Shown here: one piece after another, positions 57,401 through 64,000 of the stretch
How positions within the stretch are numbered: position 1 is the stretch's first letter
Layout: each line of letters opens with the position of its first letter
Program-made: the position numbers and the translations under genes
Origin: Aeriscardovia aeriphila
GTDB taxonomy: Bacteria > Actinomycetota > Actinomycetes > Actinomycetales > Bifidobacteriaceae
DNA: 64,000 nucleotides
Direction: 5' to 3'
NCBI RefSeq assembly: GCF_002259595.1
Contig: NZ_MWWU01000002.1
Location: 372,001-436,000, forward strand
The notes under the pieces: model-generated
What the model was told of the DNA's origin: nothing
Databases searched by the model: none
The model's input: only the letters and a program-made list of their open reading frames with translations

Positions 57401-58153
57401 GCATGGTTCCAAGCCAGCCTCAACAATATCAAAGCCGTCTGGAACGCCGTCTGGAACGCTATCAGTAGCTTCTTCTCCACCATCTGGAACGGTCTGAAAT
57501 CTGCTGGTAGCGCGGGAATCAACGCGATCAGTAGCGTGATCAGCAACGTTATCAACGGCATCAAGAACATCTGGAACAATACCTGGAATGCGATTGGCAA
57601 CTTCTTCAAGAACATCTGGAATGGCTTGAAGAGTGCTGCCAGTGCTGGTATCAACGCTGTCATGGGCGTGGTGAACGGCATCAAGGGCAAGATTACTGGT
57701 GTGTTTAGTGCGGCTGGTTCCTGGCTTTCCAACGCTGGCCGTGCCATCATGGACGGCCTCGTCGGTGGCTTGAAGGCCGCATGGGGTAAGGTCACCGGCT
57801 TCATCGGTGGCATTGGTGACTGGATTAAGAAGCATAAAGGTCCTATCTCTTACGATAAGAAGCTTCTTATCCCTGCTGGTAATGCCATCATGAACGGCTT
57901 CACCAAAGGTTTGGAAACCACATTCCGCAAGCAAGTTCAACCGACGGTGTTGAGTTTTGCCGGTCGCATGCAAGACGCCATGGATACGCAAATTCAAGCA
58001 CCAGGGTTAAGTATGGCGGTGTCTGGTTCGCCGTTGGCTTCTGCGCAGTATGCGGGCGCTGGTTCCCGCGTGACGATTACCAATTATTATCCGCAGGCTG
58101 ACCCGTGGCCGTTGAAGACCGCTGACGATTCCGACCACCTGTTCAACAGATAA
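54425..58153 (+). CDS. tape measure protein
   Basis: A 1242-aa protein that sets tail length and helps DNA entry. The start (TLAQAYVSIVPSLKGVGSAISKAFNEAGQQVGQQAGQQQGK) and the SRADMMTNFPKQMKNLGYSAKDAAASI...GLPTTSSAMTGMV...SAGKVDMQAWRSVQAAMPGQLNQLAEALLG region are standard for this family. Residues about 560-760 hold degenerate 11-residue FQxxG/IGNAIKP-like repeats and 778-955 are a long Leu/Ile/Pro-rich hydrophobic repeat block. A Trp-rich section (VWNAVWNAISSFFSTIWNGLKS) follows to 1080. At about 100 nm it predicts a siphovirus tail of ordinary length. Confidence 0.95.
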   Translation: MALTLAQAYVSIVPSLKGVGSAISKAFNEAGQQVGQQAGQQQGKSFSAGFSAKAGAIMGAVSAVVGKAASVISSSLSSAVSRADMMTNFPKQMKNLGYSAKDAAASILKISKSLDGLPTTSSAMTGMVTSLAPLTKNLDEATDISLAFNNAMLAGGASTMEQENALTQYTQMLSAGKVDMQAWRSVQAAMPGQLNQLAEALLGADHNGNDLYEAMKKGTVSFDDFNKAVVKLNKDGFGKYASFAQQAKDATQGIGTAMENVKNRVAKAVEKVVEAVGVNQIAGAINAFSSQFGKIGDAAASMVTAVKKYLTDLWKSLQSSDKLKPFIQGFDEIKSAIQRMLGSINWQALAPPDAIITLIDGLGVVFQRMAGVAAKAIDSIGSIMQHLSPAIGAVAQAFAKVLESILNIKTSGLDGSILSKGFDAATAVINKTLDVLTGLGNWVANNADAVTAGITTIGGAFTAFKVVKDVQNTLKNFGPEIMTATEYVPQIMANWKGGFAGAAQGVGELAKVIPQLGGLAKGLSGLQNFKKVLGDNKFALIAAGIAAVVAGLTVFFTKTKTGQQLWQRFMRVLQSAWQAVQPVFQAGLQVVQNVLQTMGNAFKNLWSAIQPVLSTIGTAIGTAFGNIVNAIKPIFQQIGPAITNVFTTIGNAIKPLVSSIGPALQSVFQNIGNALKPVGDLLGSIFAPNVAAQGQAFQNLFTGLVDVVKSLQPAFQQLADTLGTAFQQNGEAFKSLFQQIGDIFTQLGPTFAEIGKTLGDAFAQIGQALAQIMPQLMKLGSEVFTQIANAVAQVIPPIMDALKQILPILGQIMPILMQLAGTVIMAIVGAVQTLLPPIMQIISQVLPVIVQLVAQVVPVIASLVQTLVSALVPVIQVIMAAVAAILPVIATLVATIISALMPIITAIVNVITALLPIITTVITGILQIVQPIIVMISGIIQGVVQILQGVIDFLTGVFTGNWSQAWQGIQEYFSGVWNVIKSVFTGIWNTLVAWFQASLNNIKAVWNAVWNAISSFFSTIWNGLKSAGSAGINAISSVISNVINGIKNIWNNTWNAIGNFFKNIWNGLKSAASAGINAVMGVVNGIKGKITGVFSAAGSWLSNAGRAIMDGLVGGLKAAWGKVTGFIGGIGDWIKKHKGPISYDKKLLIPAGNAIMNGFTKGLETTFRKQVQPTVLSFAGRMQDAMDTQIQAPGLSMAVSGSPLASAQYAGAGSRVTITNYYPQADPWPLKTADDSDHLFNR

Positions 58154-58161
58154 GAGGATTT

Positions 58162-58950
58162 ATGAGTGGACTAGCGTATGCAATTAACGGTATCCCGCTC
58201 GAGGATGACATGACGATTGTGCAGCTCGGCTCAACTTTCTTATCTGAGTTGAGTGTGGCGCGCACGGTCGTGAGTGTGCCGAACAGGAATGGGAGTGTGC
58301 CTACGGGCGGGCTGCCTGTTTTTGATGAGCGGAAGATCACGATCAAACTGTTCAACCACGGGCATGGGTTCGAGCGTAGGCTACGCCAGTTGCTTCGCGC
58401 GTTCACGATGCCTACTCTCACGCTTTCGCGCACGGTGGATGGGGTGGGACAGCAGGCGAGCGTGCAATTAGTCTCGCTCTCTCCTGATGGTGATGAACGC
58501 TTGGGATTATTCGAATCCTACACAGTGGTGTTGGCCATGCCAGGCGTTTACTGGGAGGCGAAAAACGAACAGTCGGTGAGCCTACCGCTCACTGGTGGGG
58601 CTCTCACTGGGCTGGCGTGTGATGCGCCACTCACGGGGCTGGTTTTCCAACTGCCAGCTAAAACCACCCAGTTCACGGCTTCTGACCCAGTTAGTGGAAC
58701 GGGCGTGAGCTGGCAAGGTGCAGCCAGTGACGGATTCACCTATGTGGATTCGGGCAGGCTGCAGTATTGGAAGTCCACTTCCCCTCTTGCTTTCGCCCCC
58801 GTCAAACCCTCATCTGTGGGCGTTGATTACCCGAGCGGGGGAATCCTGCAGGTCAATGCGAATGCGGAAGGCAAGTATTCGCTCACGTGCGCGCTAACCG
58901 GCGCCACAGCAGGCAATATCACAGTCAGATTCGCACAACAATGGTGGTGA
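58162..58950 (+). CDS. distal tail protein (Dit)
   Basis: A 262-aa siphovirus Dit-like protein: AYAINGIPLEDDMTIVQLGSTFLSELSVARTVVSVPNRNGSVPTGGLPVFDERKITIKLFNHGHGF in the N-terminal ring domain, then a galectin-like C-domain (TGLVFQLPAKTTQFTASDPVSGTGVSWQG). Hexamers form the hub between tube and tip. AAGAGGATTT precedes ATG 58162. Confidence 0.85.
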   Translation: MSGLAYAINGIPLEDDMTIVQLGSTFLSELSVARTVVSVPNRNGSVPTGGLPVFDERKITIKLFNHGHGFERRLRQLLRAFTMPTLTLSRTVDGVGQQASVQLVSLSPDGDERLGLFESYTVVLAMPGVYWEAKNEQSVSLPLTGGALTGLACDAPLTGLVFQLPAKTTQFTASDPVSGTGVSWQGAASDGFTYVDSGRLQYWKSTSPLAFAPVKPSSVGVDYPSGGILQVNANAEGKYSLTCALTGATAGNITVRFAQQWW

Positions 58951-58952
58951 AC

Positions 58953-61478
58953 ATGGGTAAGACTCTCCGTGCGAGGTTGAAAGCGTACGCGCCCAGCGGT
59001 GAGCTCTTAGGCTTGCTTCCTGAGCCGATCAGTTTTGATGCCAGTTTCGAGCACAACGATTCTGGAACGCTGAAAGTCAAGTATTCGCGCAAGGCTTTTA
59101 ACGGCGGCATCTTCCAACGTTCTCTGGGAGAAGGCCTGACGATTGGCCTTGAGGTGAGTGACGGGGGAGCATGGCGCGAACCATATAACGCGCGCTTCGT
59201 GCTCGTCTCCCGTTCCCGTGACGCGCAAGACCAGTCCGATACGCTGGATTTGAATTTGATGACCTACGCATGGTTACTCAAAAAAGCTCTGCTGTTGGAC
59301 ACGAGCCGTTTAGAGAAGGAAGGCACGAATAAAGGTAAGCGCGCCTTCCTCTCCGCCAACCCGGGCAGCATTCTCAAAACCATGCTCACCGAGAATAAAG
59401 AGCGCGGTGGTGTGGCACAGTACATTCGCCTCGGTTTCGATGCGGGCGTTGACGCAGCCGGGGTGAAATGGGCTCGCGTGATGAGCCTGCATTATGACCC
59501 TGGTGTTGACGCCTACACCGCATTGTCGAACCTCGCCGCCAACGGCGTGGTGGACTGGCGCACTGAGGGTATGACGCTAAAACTGTGGAACGCGGACAGT
59601 CCCAGCTTATGCCACGATTACAGCCAGAAGGTTATCCTGCCTTTGACCACACAAATGCTCGAATCCCCCGAGGAAGAAACGATTGAAGACCTGGCATCTC
59701 ACATTCTCGTGATGGGCGATGGCATGGATTTCGTACAGGATAATCCTGCTGCGCCCACCCCGTGGGGAAAGTGGGAGCTTTACAGTTCCCAGGGTGGTGT
59801 ATCTGACCCTGCAACGGCGCGCACGCTGATGACTCAACAGTTGGACCAAGCCGCGCGCATTCGCGGCCAGTACACGCGCACAGTGATGACGGTGAACGTG
59901 GATAGTCTTCCGTTGGTGGATTATCAGGCGGGGGATTGGCTTACCGCACCTACTGTTTCTCACGGTGAGAAAGTGAGAGTGCAGCGCATCAGTGTGAGCT
60001 TGTCTAATAGTGGGCTGAAAGTGGCGTTGATTCTCAACGATCGCCTCTATGATGCGCAAACCAGACAAGCCAAGCGTGTTCAAGGCATTACTGGTGGTGC
60101 GGTACAGGGTGGCGCTCAGGGAGGCCGCCCCGCCCTAGAGCAAGACCACCGCATCCCAATCAAGCCGCGTGACCTTCAGCTTGTCTCTGATGCGTATATT
60201 GATGCGTACGGGTATGCCAAAGGCACGCTGACAGCCAGCTGGCAGGCGGTGGAACGTGCCACAGACGATAGCATCATTGATATTGAACACTATGAGATTC
60301 AATACAAATACGCTGAGCTCAACGATTGGAAGTTTGCCGCGCTCACTGATCAGACGAGCCTGCAGATTGATGATTTGACGATTGGCAAGCTCGTACAGGT
60401 GCGGGTGAGGGCGATTCCTCAGCATTCTGATCGTAAAGGCGAATGGTGCGACCCCGCTGAAATCACCATCACCAAGGATCTAACGCCACCATCAACCCCA
60501 GCCGCACCAACAGTAGCCAGCCAGCTGGGCGTTGTTCACATTACCAGCCAATGGTTAACAGCTGACGGGGGAAAGCTGGAAGCAGACACTGACCATCTCG
60601 AGGTTGGCCGCGGTCTCGCATCAGGGCAAGCTCAAGTCATCGGCAGTATCGGGCGCACCAGCCCCCAGTTGACTGATTATCAGGTGGAAGAAAAACGCAC
60701 CTACTATTACAGTCTGCGCGCCATCGACCGCACCGGCAACAAAAGCAACTGGAGTGCCAGCACACCAATCACTGTTGGCGCGTACACGCATCCTGAACGG
60801 GTGGAACAGATTGAGCAGGAGGCGAAAGCCGCCCGCACTGGTCTGGAACAGTTCCAACGCGACGTTTCGCAAACCTACGAGACCAAGCAGGATGCGCTCG
60901 AAACCCACGCGAGCTTGGAGCAAAACCTCGACGGCTTCAAAACCACCGTCAGTCAAACCTACACGAGCAAAGAGGACTTCTCCAACCTCTCCGACACGGT
61001 CGAACAGAACAACGCCAGCATCAGCGAGCAATTACAGTCGCAGATTGACCAGACGAAGGACGAGATTAACACCTTCGTCTCAGAAAATTATTATTCGCTG
61101 ACTGATGCTGAACAGCTGATGGCACAAATGCAAACCCAGTTCACGCAAACGAGTGACGATTTCACTTTCAAATTCAACGAAATTCAAACCGCTCTGGGTG
61201 CTCTGTCTGGTGATGTGAACTCGAGTATTACCAACATCAACAAGTACATCCGCTTCGTTGACGGCCACATCATCATCGGCGTGGAGGGTAACCCGTTCAG
61301 CTTGGATATCGGCAATGATCGCATCAGCTTCTTGCAATACAACAGCGAGATCGCCTACATGAGCGACCACCAGTTGTATATCGCATCTGGCGTGATCACA
61401 GAGCACTTGCAGATTGGCGTGTTCGAATTCCGCCCGCGTTCTAATGGCAATCTCAGCCTCGTTCTCGCAAACCAGTAA
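58953..61478 (+). CDS. tail tip / tail-associated protein with fibronectin-like domains
   Basis: An 841-aa protein. Residues 1-400 are the Tal/gp18-like hub (LKAYAPSGELLGLLPEPISFDASFEHNDSGTLKVKYSRKAF...). Two fibronectin III-like domains (about 415-520 and 530-620) and a coiled-coil stalk (VEQIEQEAKAARTGLEQFQRDVSQTYETKQDALETHASLEQNLDGFKTTVSQTY) follow. The distal domain ends FEFRPRSNGNLSLVLANQ. ATG 58953 lies two bases after the Dit stop with GGTGGTGA upstream. Confidence 0.85.
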   Translation: MGKTLRARLKAYAPSGELLGLLPEPISFDASFEHNDSGTLKVKYSRKAFNGGIFQRSLGEGLTIGLEVSDGGAWREPYNARFVLVSRSRDAQDQSDTLDLNLMTYAWLLKKALLLDTSRLEKEGTNKGKRAFLSANPGSILKTMLTENKERGGVAQYIRLGFDAGVDAAGVKWARVMSLHYDPGVDAYTALSNLAANGVVDWRTEGMTLKLWNADSPSLCHDYSQKVILPLTTQMLESPEEETIEDLASHILVMGDGMDFVQDNPAAPTPWGKWELYSSQGGVSDPATARTLMTQQLDQAARIRGQYTRTVMTVNVDSLPLVDYQAGDWLTAPTVSHGEKVRVQRISVSLSNSGLKVALILNDRLYDAQTRQAKRVQGITGGAVQGGAQGGRPALEQDHRIPIKPRDLQLVSDAYIDAYGYAKGTLTASWQAVERATDDSIIDIEHYEIQYKYAELNDWKFAALTDQTSLQIDDLTIGKLVQVRVRAIPQHSDRKGEWCDPAEITITKDLTPPSTPAAPTVASQLGVVHITSQWLTADGGKLEADTDHLEVGRGLASGQAQVIGSIGRTSPQLTDYQVEEKRTYYYSLRAIDRTGNKSNWSASTPITVGAYTHPERVEQIEQEAKAARTGLEQFQRDVSQTYETKQDALETHASLEQNLDGFKTTVSQTYTSKEDFSNLSDTVEQNNASISEQLQSQIDQTKDEINTFVSENYYSLTDAEQLMAQMQTQFTQTSDDFTFKFNEIQTALGALSGDVNSSITNINKYIRFVDGHIIIGVEGNPFSLDIGNDRISFLQYNSEIAYMSDHQLYIASGVITEHLQIGVFEFRPRSNGNLSLVLANQ

Positions 61479-61487
61479 GGAGAAAGC

Positions 61488-63839
61488 ATGGCAACCTCCG
61501 GCAGTGGAACCAGCAACGCCGATGGCCAAGGTATGATCAAAGTTCACCTCAACTGGTGGCAGTTGAGCCAAGACATCGGCGCGAATAAAACTCGCATCCG
61601 CCTCGAACTGCAAGTAGAAGTACGCCCTGGCGCCAGCCTCTATGGTTCAGCCAATCTCGGGTGGAATATCAATTGTAACGGCAGTAATGGTGGTAGCTGG
61701 CAGATTGGCAGCATGGGCGGTAACACGCGCACCATCGGCACACGTGACGTGGATATCTACCATAACGGCGATGGAACAAAGAGCTTCGGCGCCAACGCCT
61801 CCGTCACCTTTAACGCCACCTTCAACGGCCGCTGGATCGGAACCGTCAACGTCTCCACCGGCGGAACCCTCAACACAATCCCCCGCGCCAGCAAAGCAAG
61901 CGTCACCGGAAACATCAGCACCAACCAAACCATCACCATCCACACCAACCGCCACTCTGGCAGCTTCACCCACAAAATCCGCGTCAACTACGGATTCAAA
62001 GATATTGATGTTTTCAACAACGTGGGCGATAGCGTCAACGTGTTCCTTGACCGCAGCAAATACGCACTACAATGCACCGACCGCACCAGCAGAGGCCTCT
62101 GGATCTACTGCACCACCTACCAAAACGGCCGACAAATCGGCAGCGAGCAGCGTACTGATGTGACGTTAAGCATTGATGGAGGAGTGGTACCCTCTGTCTC
62201 TAGTCTGAAGCTCTCTGACGATTCAGGTCTGGCCTCAACATGGGGCGGGTATGTGCAAGGCCGCTCCAGGGTGAGAGCGCAGGTGTCTTCCAGTGGCGCG
62301 TACGGGTCTAGTATTACCAGGACGAACATTACCTGGTTGAATGTGAATTTGGATTCCACGAATGCCCAGTTGGGTACGACGAATCAGCAGGGGAGTAACA
62401 CGGTTACCGCGCAGGTAACGGACTCGCGCGGGCGTACTGCCAAGCGCAGTGCTTCGTTTACTGTGCTCTCCTATTCGCAGCCTACACTGGCTGGCTCGGG
62501 AGTGTGGCGCACACCAAACGATGAATCCTCCACCGTGCGCGTGCATATCAAAGGCAGCACGACAAATCTTGCCAATAATGGGAAGAATACGGCGAGCGTT
62601 GAAATCGCGTATCGGCGTAAGGGTGAAACTAACTGGCGAGTTTCCAACACGAGCAATCGTGGTTTATCGTGGGATACTAACTACGATTTAACCGGGCTTT
62701 CTGCAGATTTGCAGTGGGAGATTCGCGTCAGCGCTCGCGACCAGCTCAGCACTCTCACCCAGCAAGTGTTCACAATCAATACTGCTTCGCCAATCTTGGA
62801 TTTTCGCAAGGACGGGCACGGTGTCGGTATTGGCGCAGTGGCGAACGATTACAACGCGGTTGATGTGGGCTGGAACATGAACCTGCTTGCTGGCGCCAGC
62901 GTGAACAGTCCAGTTACTGGCGTGCGCCAGGTTGGCCGAACAGGTGCGAACAATGAGGTGCGTTGGTTCGAACTCGTACGGAATCAGAAACCGGGGTTTG
63001 ATAATGGTGAGAGCGCGGATTGGGCGCGGCTTATCGGCGCAGTCGGCGGCTACGGCAACGGCTCTACTGGTTTCATTGACTTGAGCGTGGCTTTCCGAGC
63101 GAGAAGTACAGACGATATCATTAACTCCATCACGGTGAATCAATCCGCTTACGCGGATACAAACAGTGCAAGCCTGTACATCATCATGGACTCGTCCGGC
63201 TACTGCCATATTTACATTCGCGCGTGTAATTATTACTCGTTTAACGTGCTTGTACTTGGCCAGGGGATTTCTTGCCCGCAAGTGTGGACGGACAGCCAAC
63301 CGGAAGGAACAGTGCTGTGGCATACGGGAAGCGGGGCTAAAGTCTCCGACAGCATGCTGCGCTTAGGTGGTAATCTTCTCCTCCCACAATACGGTGGCCT
63401 CAGCCTCGATATCCCCAATGTGGGCAGAACCAGCGTGATTAACACGTATAACGGTGACCACGTCAACTTTAACTGGACACACAACAGCACAGGGCTGGGT
63501 GGCATGGTCTTCCAACGCATTTGGACGGGCAACTGCGGCAAAGGTGGAACCATCAACACCAGCCTGCTGGGAGACTATAACCTGTTTGCCGCACGCGTCA
63601 AAGACTGGAACTATCTACTCTTCGGGCTGCGCTGCACGAAATGGGACGGTTCTGGCTGGACACTGCGCTTAACCGCTAGCGGTGATGACGGCGTGAAACT
63701 GGAAATGTGCACGGTGAATCTTGACGCGGTGGGCGGGCGTAATGCGGGGCTCAAAATGCTCGGAAGCTCACGCCACGTGATATCAAGCTCCAGTGGCCAT
63801 GAAGGTTTGAACGTCACCGAGCTCTATGGCGTCCTGTAG
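61488..63839 (+). CDS. putative receptor-binding / minor tail protein (DUF859-like)
   Basis: A 783-aa beta-rich protein. The N-terminal 130 residues (VHLNWWQLSQDIGANKTRIRLELQVEVRPGASLYGSANLGWNINCNGS...DGTKSFGANASVTFNATFNGRW) and the following Ig-like repeats (PRASKASVTGN...; PSVSSLKLSDDSG...; GRTAKRSASFTVLSYSQPTL) are like streptococcal-phage DUF859 structural proteins. The last 300 residues are a likely receptor-binding head. AAGGAGAAAGC precedes ATG 61488. The DNA changes from A/C-rich to G/T-rich codons at about 62160, a possible recombination joint inside the gene. Confidence 0.75.
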   Translation: MATSGSGTSNADGQGMIKVHLNWWQLSQDIGANKTRIRLELQVEVRPGASLYGSANLGWNINCNGSNGGSWQIGSMGGNTRTIGTRDVDIYHNGDGTKSFGANASVTFNATFNGRWIGTVNVSTGGTLNTIPRASKASVTGNISTNQTITIHTNRHSGSFTHKIRVNYGFKDIDVFNNVGDSVNVFLDRSKYALQCTDRTSRGLWIYCTTYQNGRQIGSEQRTDVTLSIDGGVVPSVSSLKLSDDSGLASTWGGYVQGRSRVRAQVSSSGAYGSSITRTNITWLNVNLDSTNAQLGTTNQQGSNTVTAQVTDSRGRTAKRSASFTVLSYSQPTLAGSGVWRTPNDESSTVRVHIKGSTTNLANNGKNTASVEIAYRRKGETNWRVSNTSNRGLSWDTNYDLTGLSADLQWEIRVSARDQLSTLTQQVFTINTASPILDFRKDGHGVGIGAVANDYNAVDVGWNMNLLAGASVNSPVTGVRQVGRTGANNEVRWFELVRNQKPGFDNGESADWARLIGAVGGYGNGSTGFIDLSVAFRARSTDDIINSITVNQSAYADTNSASLYIIMDSSGYCHIYIRACNYYSFNVLVLGQGISCPQVWTDSQPEGTVLWHTGSGAKVSDSMLRLGGNLLLPQYGGLSLDIPNVGRTSVINTYNGDHVNFNWTHNSTGLGGMVFQRIWTGNCGKGGTINTSLLGDYNLFAARVKDWNYLLFGLRCTKWDGSGWTLRLTASGDDGVKLEMCTVNLDAVGGRNAGLKMLGSSRHVISSSSGHEGLNVTELYGVL

Positions 63840-63848
63840 GAGGTTCTC

Positions 63849-64000
63849 ATGTACGTTCAAGTTGATGAGGATCAGCGGCTCGTGTGCGCTGTGGATAATC
63901 CCGACTATGCGGGCGAAGGCTGGGTGGAAGTGCCTGTGCCTGTGGATACGGTGGGTGGTCTGCTCTCTGATTGGAAGCTTCGTGATGACAAGCTGGTTTT
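63849..64000 (+). CDS. tail-region protein, 5' part (runs off the window)
   Basis: First 50 codons only: MYVQVDEDQRLVCAVDNPDYAGEGWVEVPVPVDTVGGLLSDWKLRDDKLV. AGGAGGTTCTC gives a clear start. The GGLLSDWKLRDDKLV pattern is common in short phage proteins linked to tail fibres (XkdX/DUF2977-like neighbours), but the fragment is too short for assignment. Confidence 0.7.
   Translation, partial: MYVQVDEDQRLVCAVDNPDYAGEGWVEVPVPVDTVGGLLSDWKLRDDKLV

Noticed and set aside
56759-57997. 412-codon minus-strand frame opposite the tape measure gene
   Set aside because: Arises from the repetitive hydrophobic codons of the tape measure protein; Asn/Asp/His-rich nonsense.
30661-64000. CRISPR array or insertion sequence within the prophage
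   Set aside because: No regularly spaced 25-40-bp repeats and no transposase-like ORF were seen; the only arrays are the short origin iterons.

Overview
The window reads as a chromosomal stretch of a Bifidobacteriaceae member (Actinobacteria) interrupted by an integrated siphovirus-type prophage that runs off the right edge. Host evidence is the gene content and order: pgk-tpiA-secG, a tal/tkt pair for the pentose part of the bifid shunt, hrcA-dnaJ, uppP, thrS-HIT-yebC-ruvC-ruvAB-yajC-apt, and a cytidylate kinase/Der GTPase fusion gene typical of bifidobacteria. The genus cannot be fixed from sequence alone.

Host part (1 to about 30.5 kb). The left end holds the 3' end of pgk, then tpiA, secG and an APC-type amino-acid permease. 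Transaldolase and transketolase follow on the minus strand. The heat-shock regulator hrcA sits behind a CIRCE-like operator and is followed by dnaJ. Next come a fructosamine-kinase-like gene that runs into an acetyltransferase remnant, uppP, a one-TM coiled-coil protein and a PAC2 protein. A four-tRNA cluster (Gly, Cys, Val, Val) precedes thrS, a HIT protein, yebC and ruvC. A perfect actinobacterial SOS box precedes ruvA-ruvB, then yajC, apt, a multi-TM protein, an aquaporin with a long acidic tail, rluB and cmk-der. By eye the nonamer TGATAATCT occurs 15 times on either strand in this part and not once in the prophage.

Prophage (about 30.6 kb to the end). It abuts a tRNA-Pro(GGG) gene. The tyrosine integrase is split by a single in-frame TAG. 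The left arm on the minus strand holds a three-gene mini-cassette (35-aa hydrophobic peptide, small membrane protein, small HTH protein), a DUF1828-like two-gene operon, an ImmA/IrrE peptidase, a DnaQ-like exonuclease and an XRE repressor. A compact divergent switch region leads to Cro-like and antirepressor genes on the plus strand. Early genes include several micro-proteins, YqaJ exonuclease, ERF annealing protein, SSB, a PD-(D/E)XK nuclease and a replication initiator. The initiator carries an origin-like repeat array (five 11-bp-spaced iterons plus five AT-rich heptamers).

The late genes begin with an HNH nuclease and a second, diverged copy of the mini-cassette, inverted relative to its neighbours. 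Then come terminase, portal, a minor head protein fused to an ADP-ribosyltransferase domain, scaffold, major capsid, connector proteins, tail terminator, tail tube, a tail-chaperone pair joined by a canonical -1 slippery site (CCCAAAC), tape measure, distal tail, tail tip and a putative receptor-binding protein. Lysis genes and the right attachment site lie outside the window.

The best candidates for undescribed biology are the duplicated mini-cassette, the host-specific nonamer (resembling uptake-sequence families in density and lack of strand bias), the head/ADP-ribosyltransferase fusion with its two trailing small genes, and the DUF1828-like operon in the lysogeny arm.
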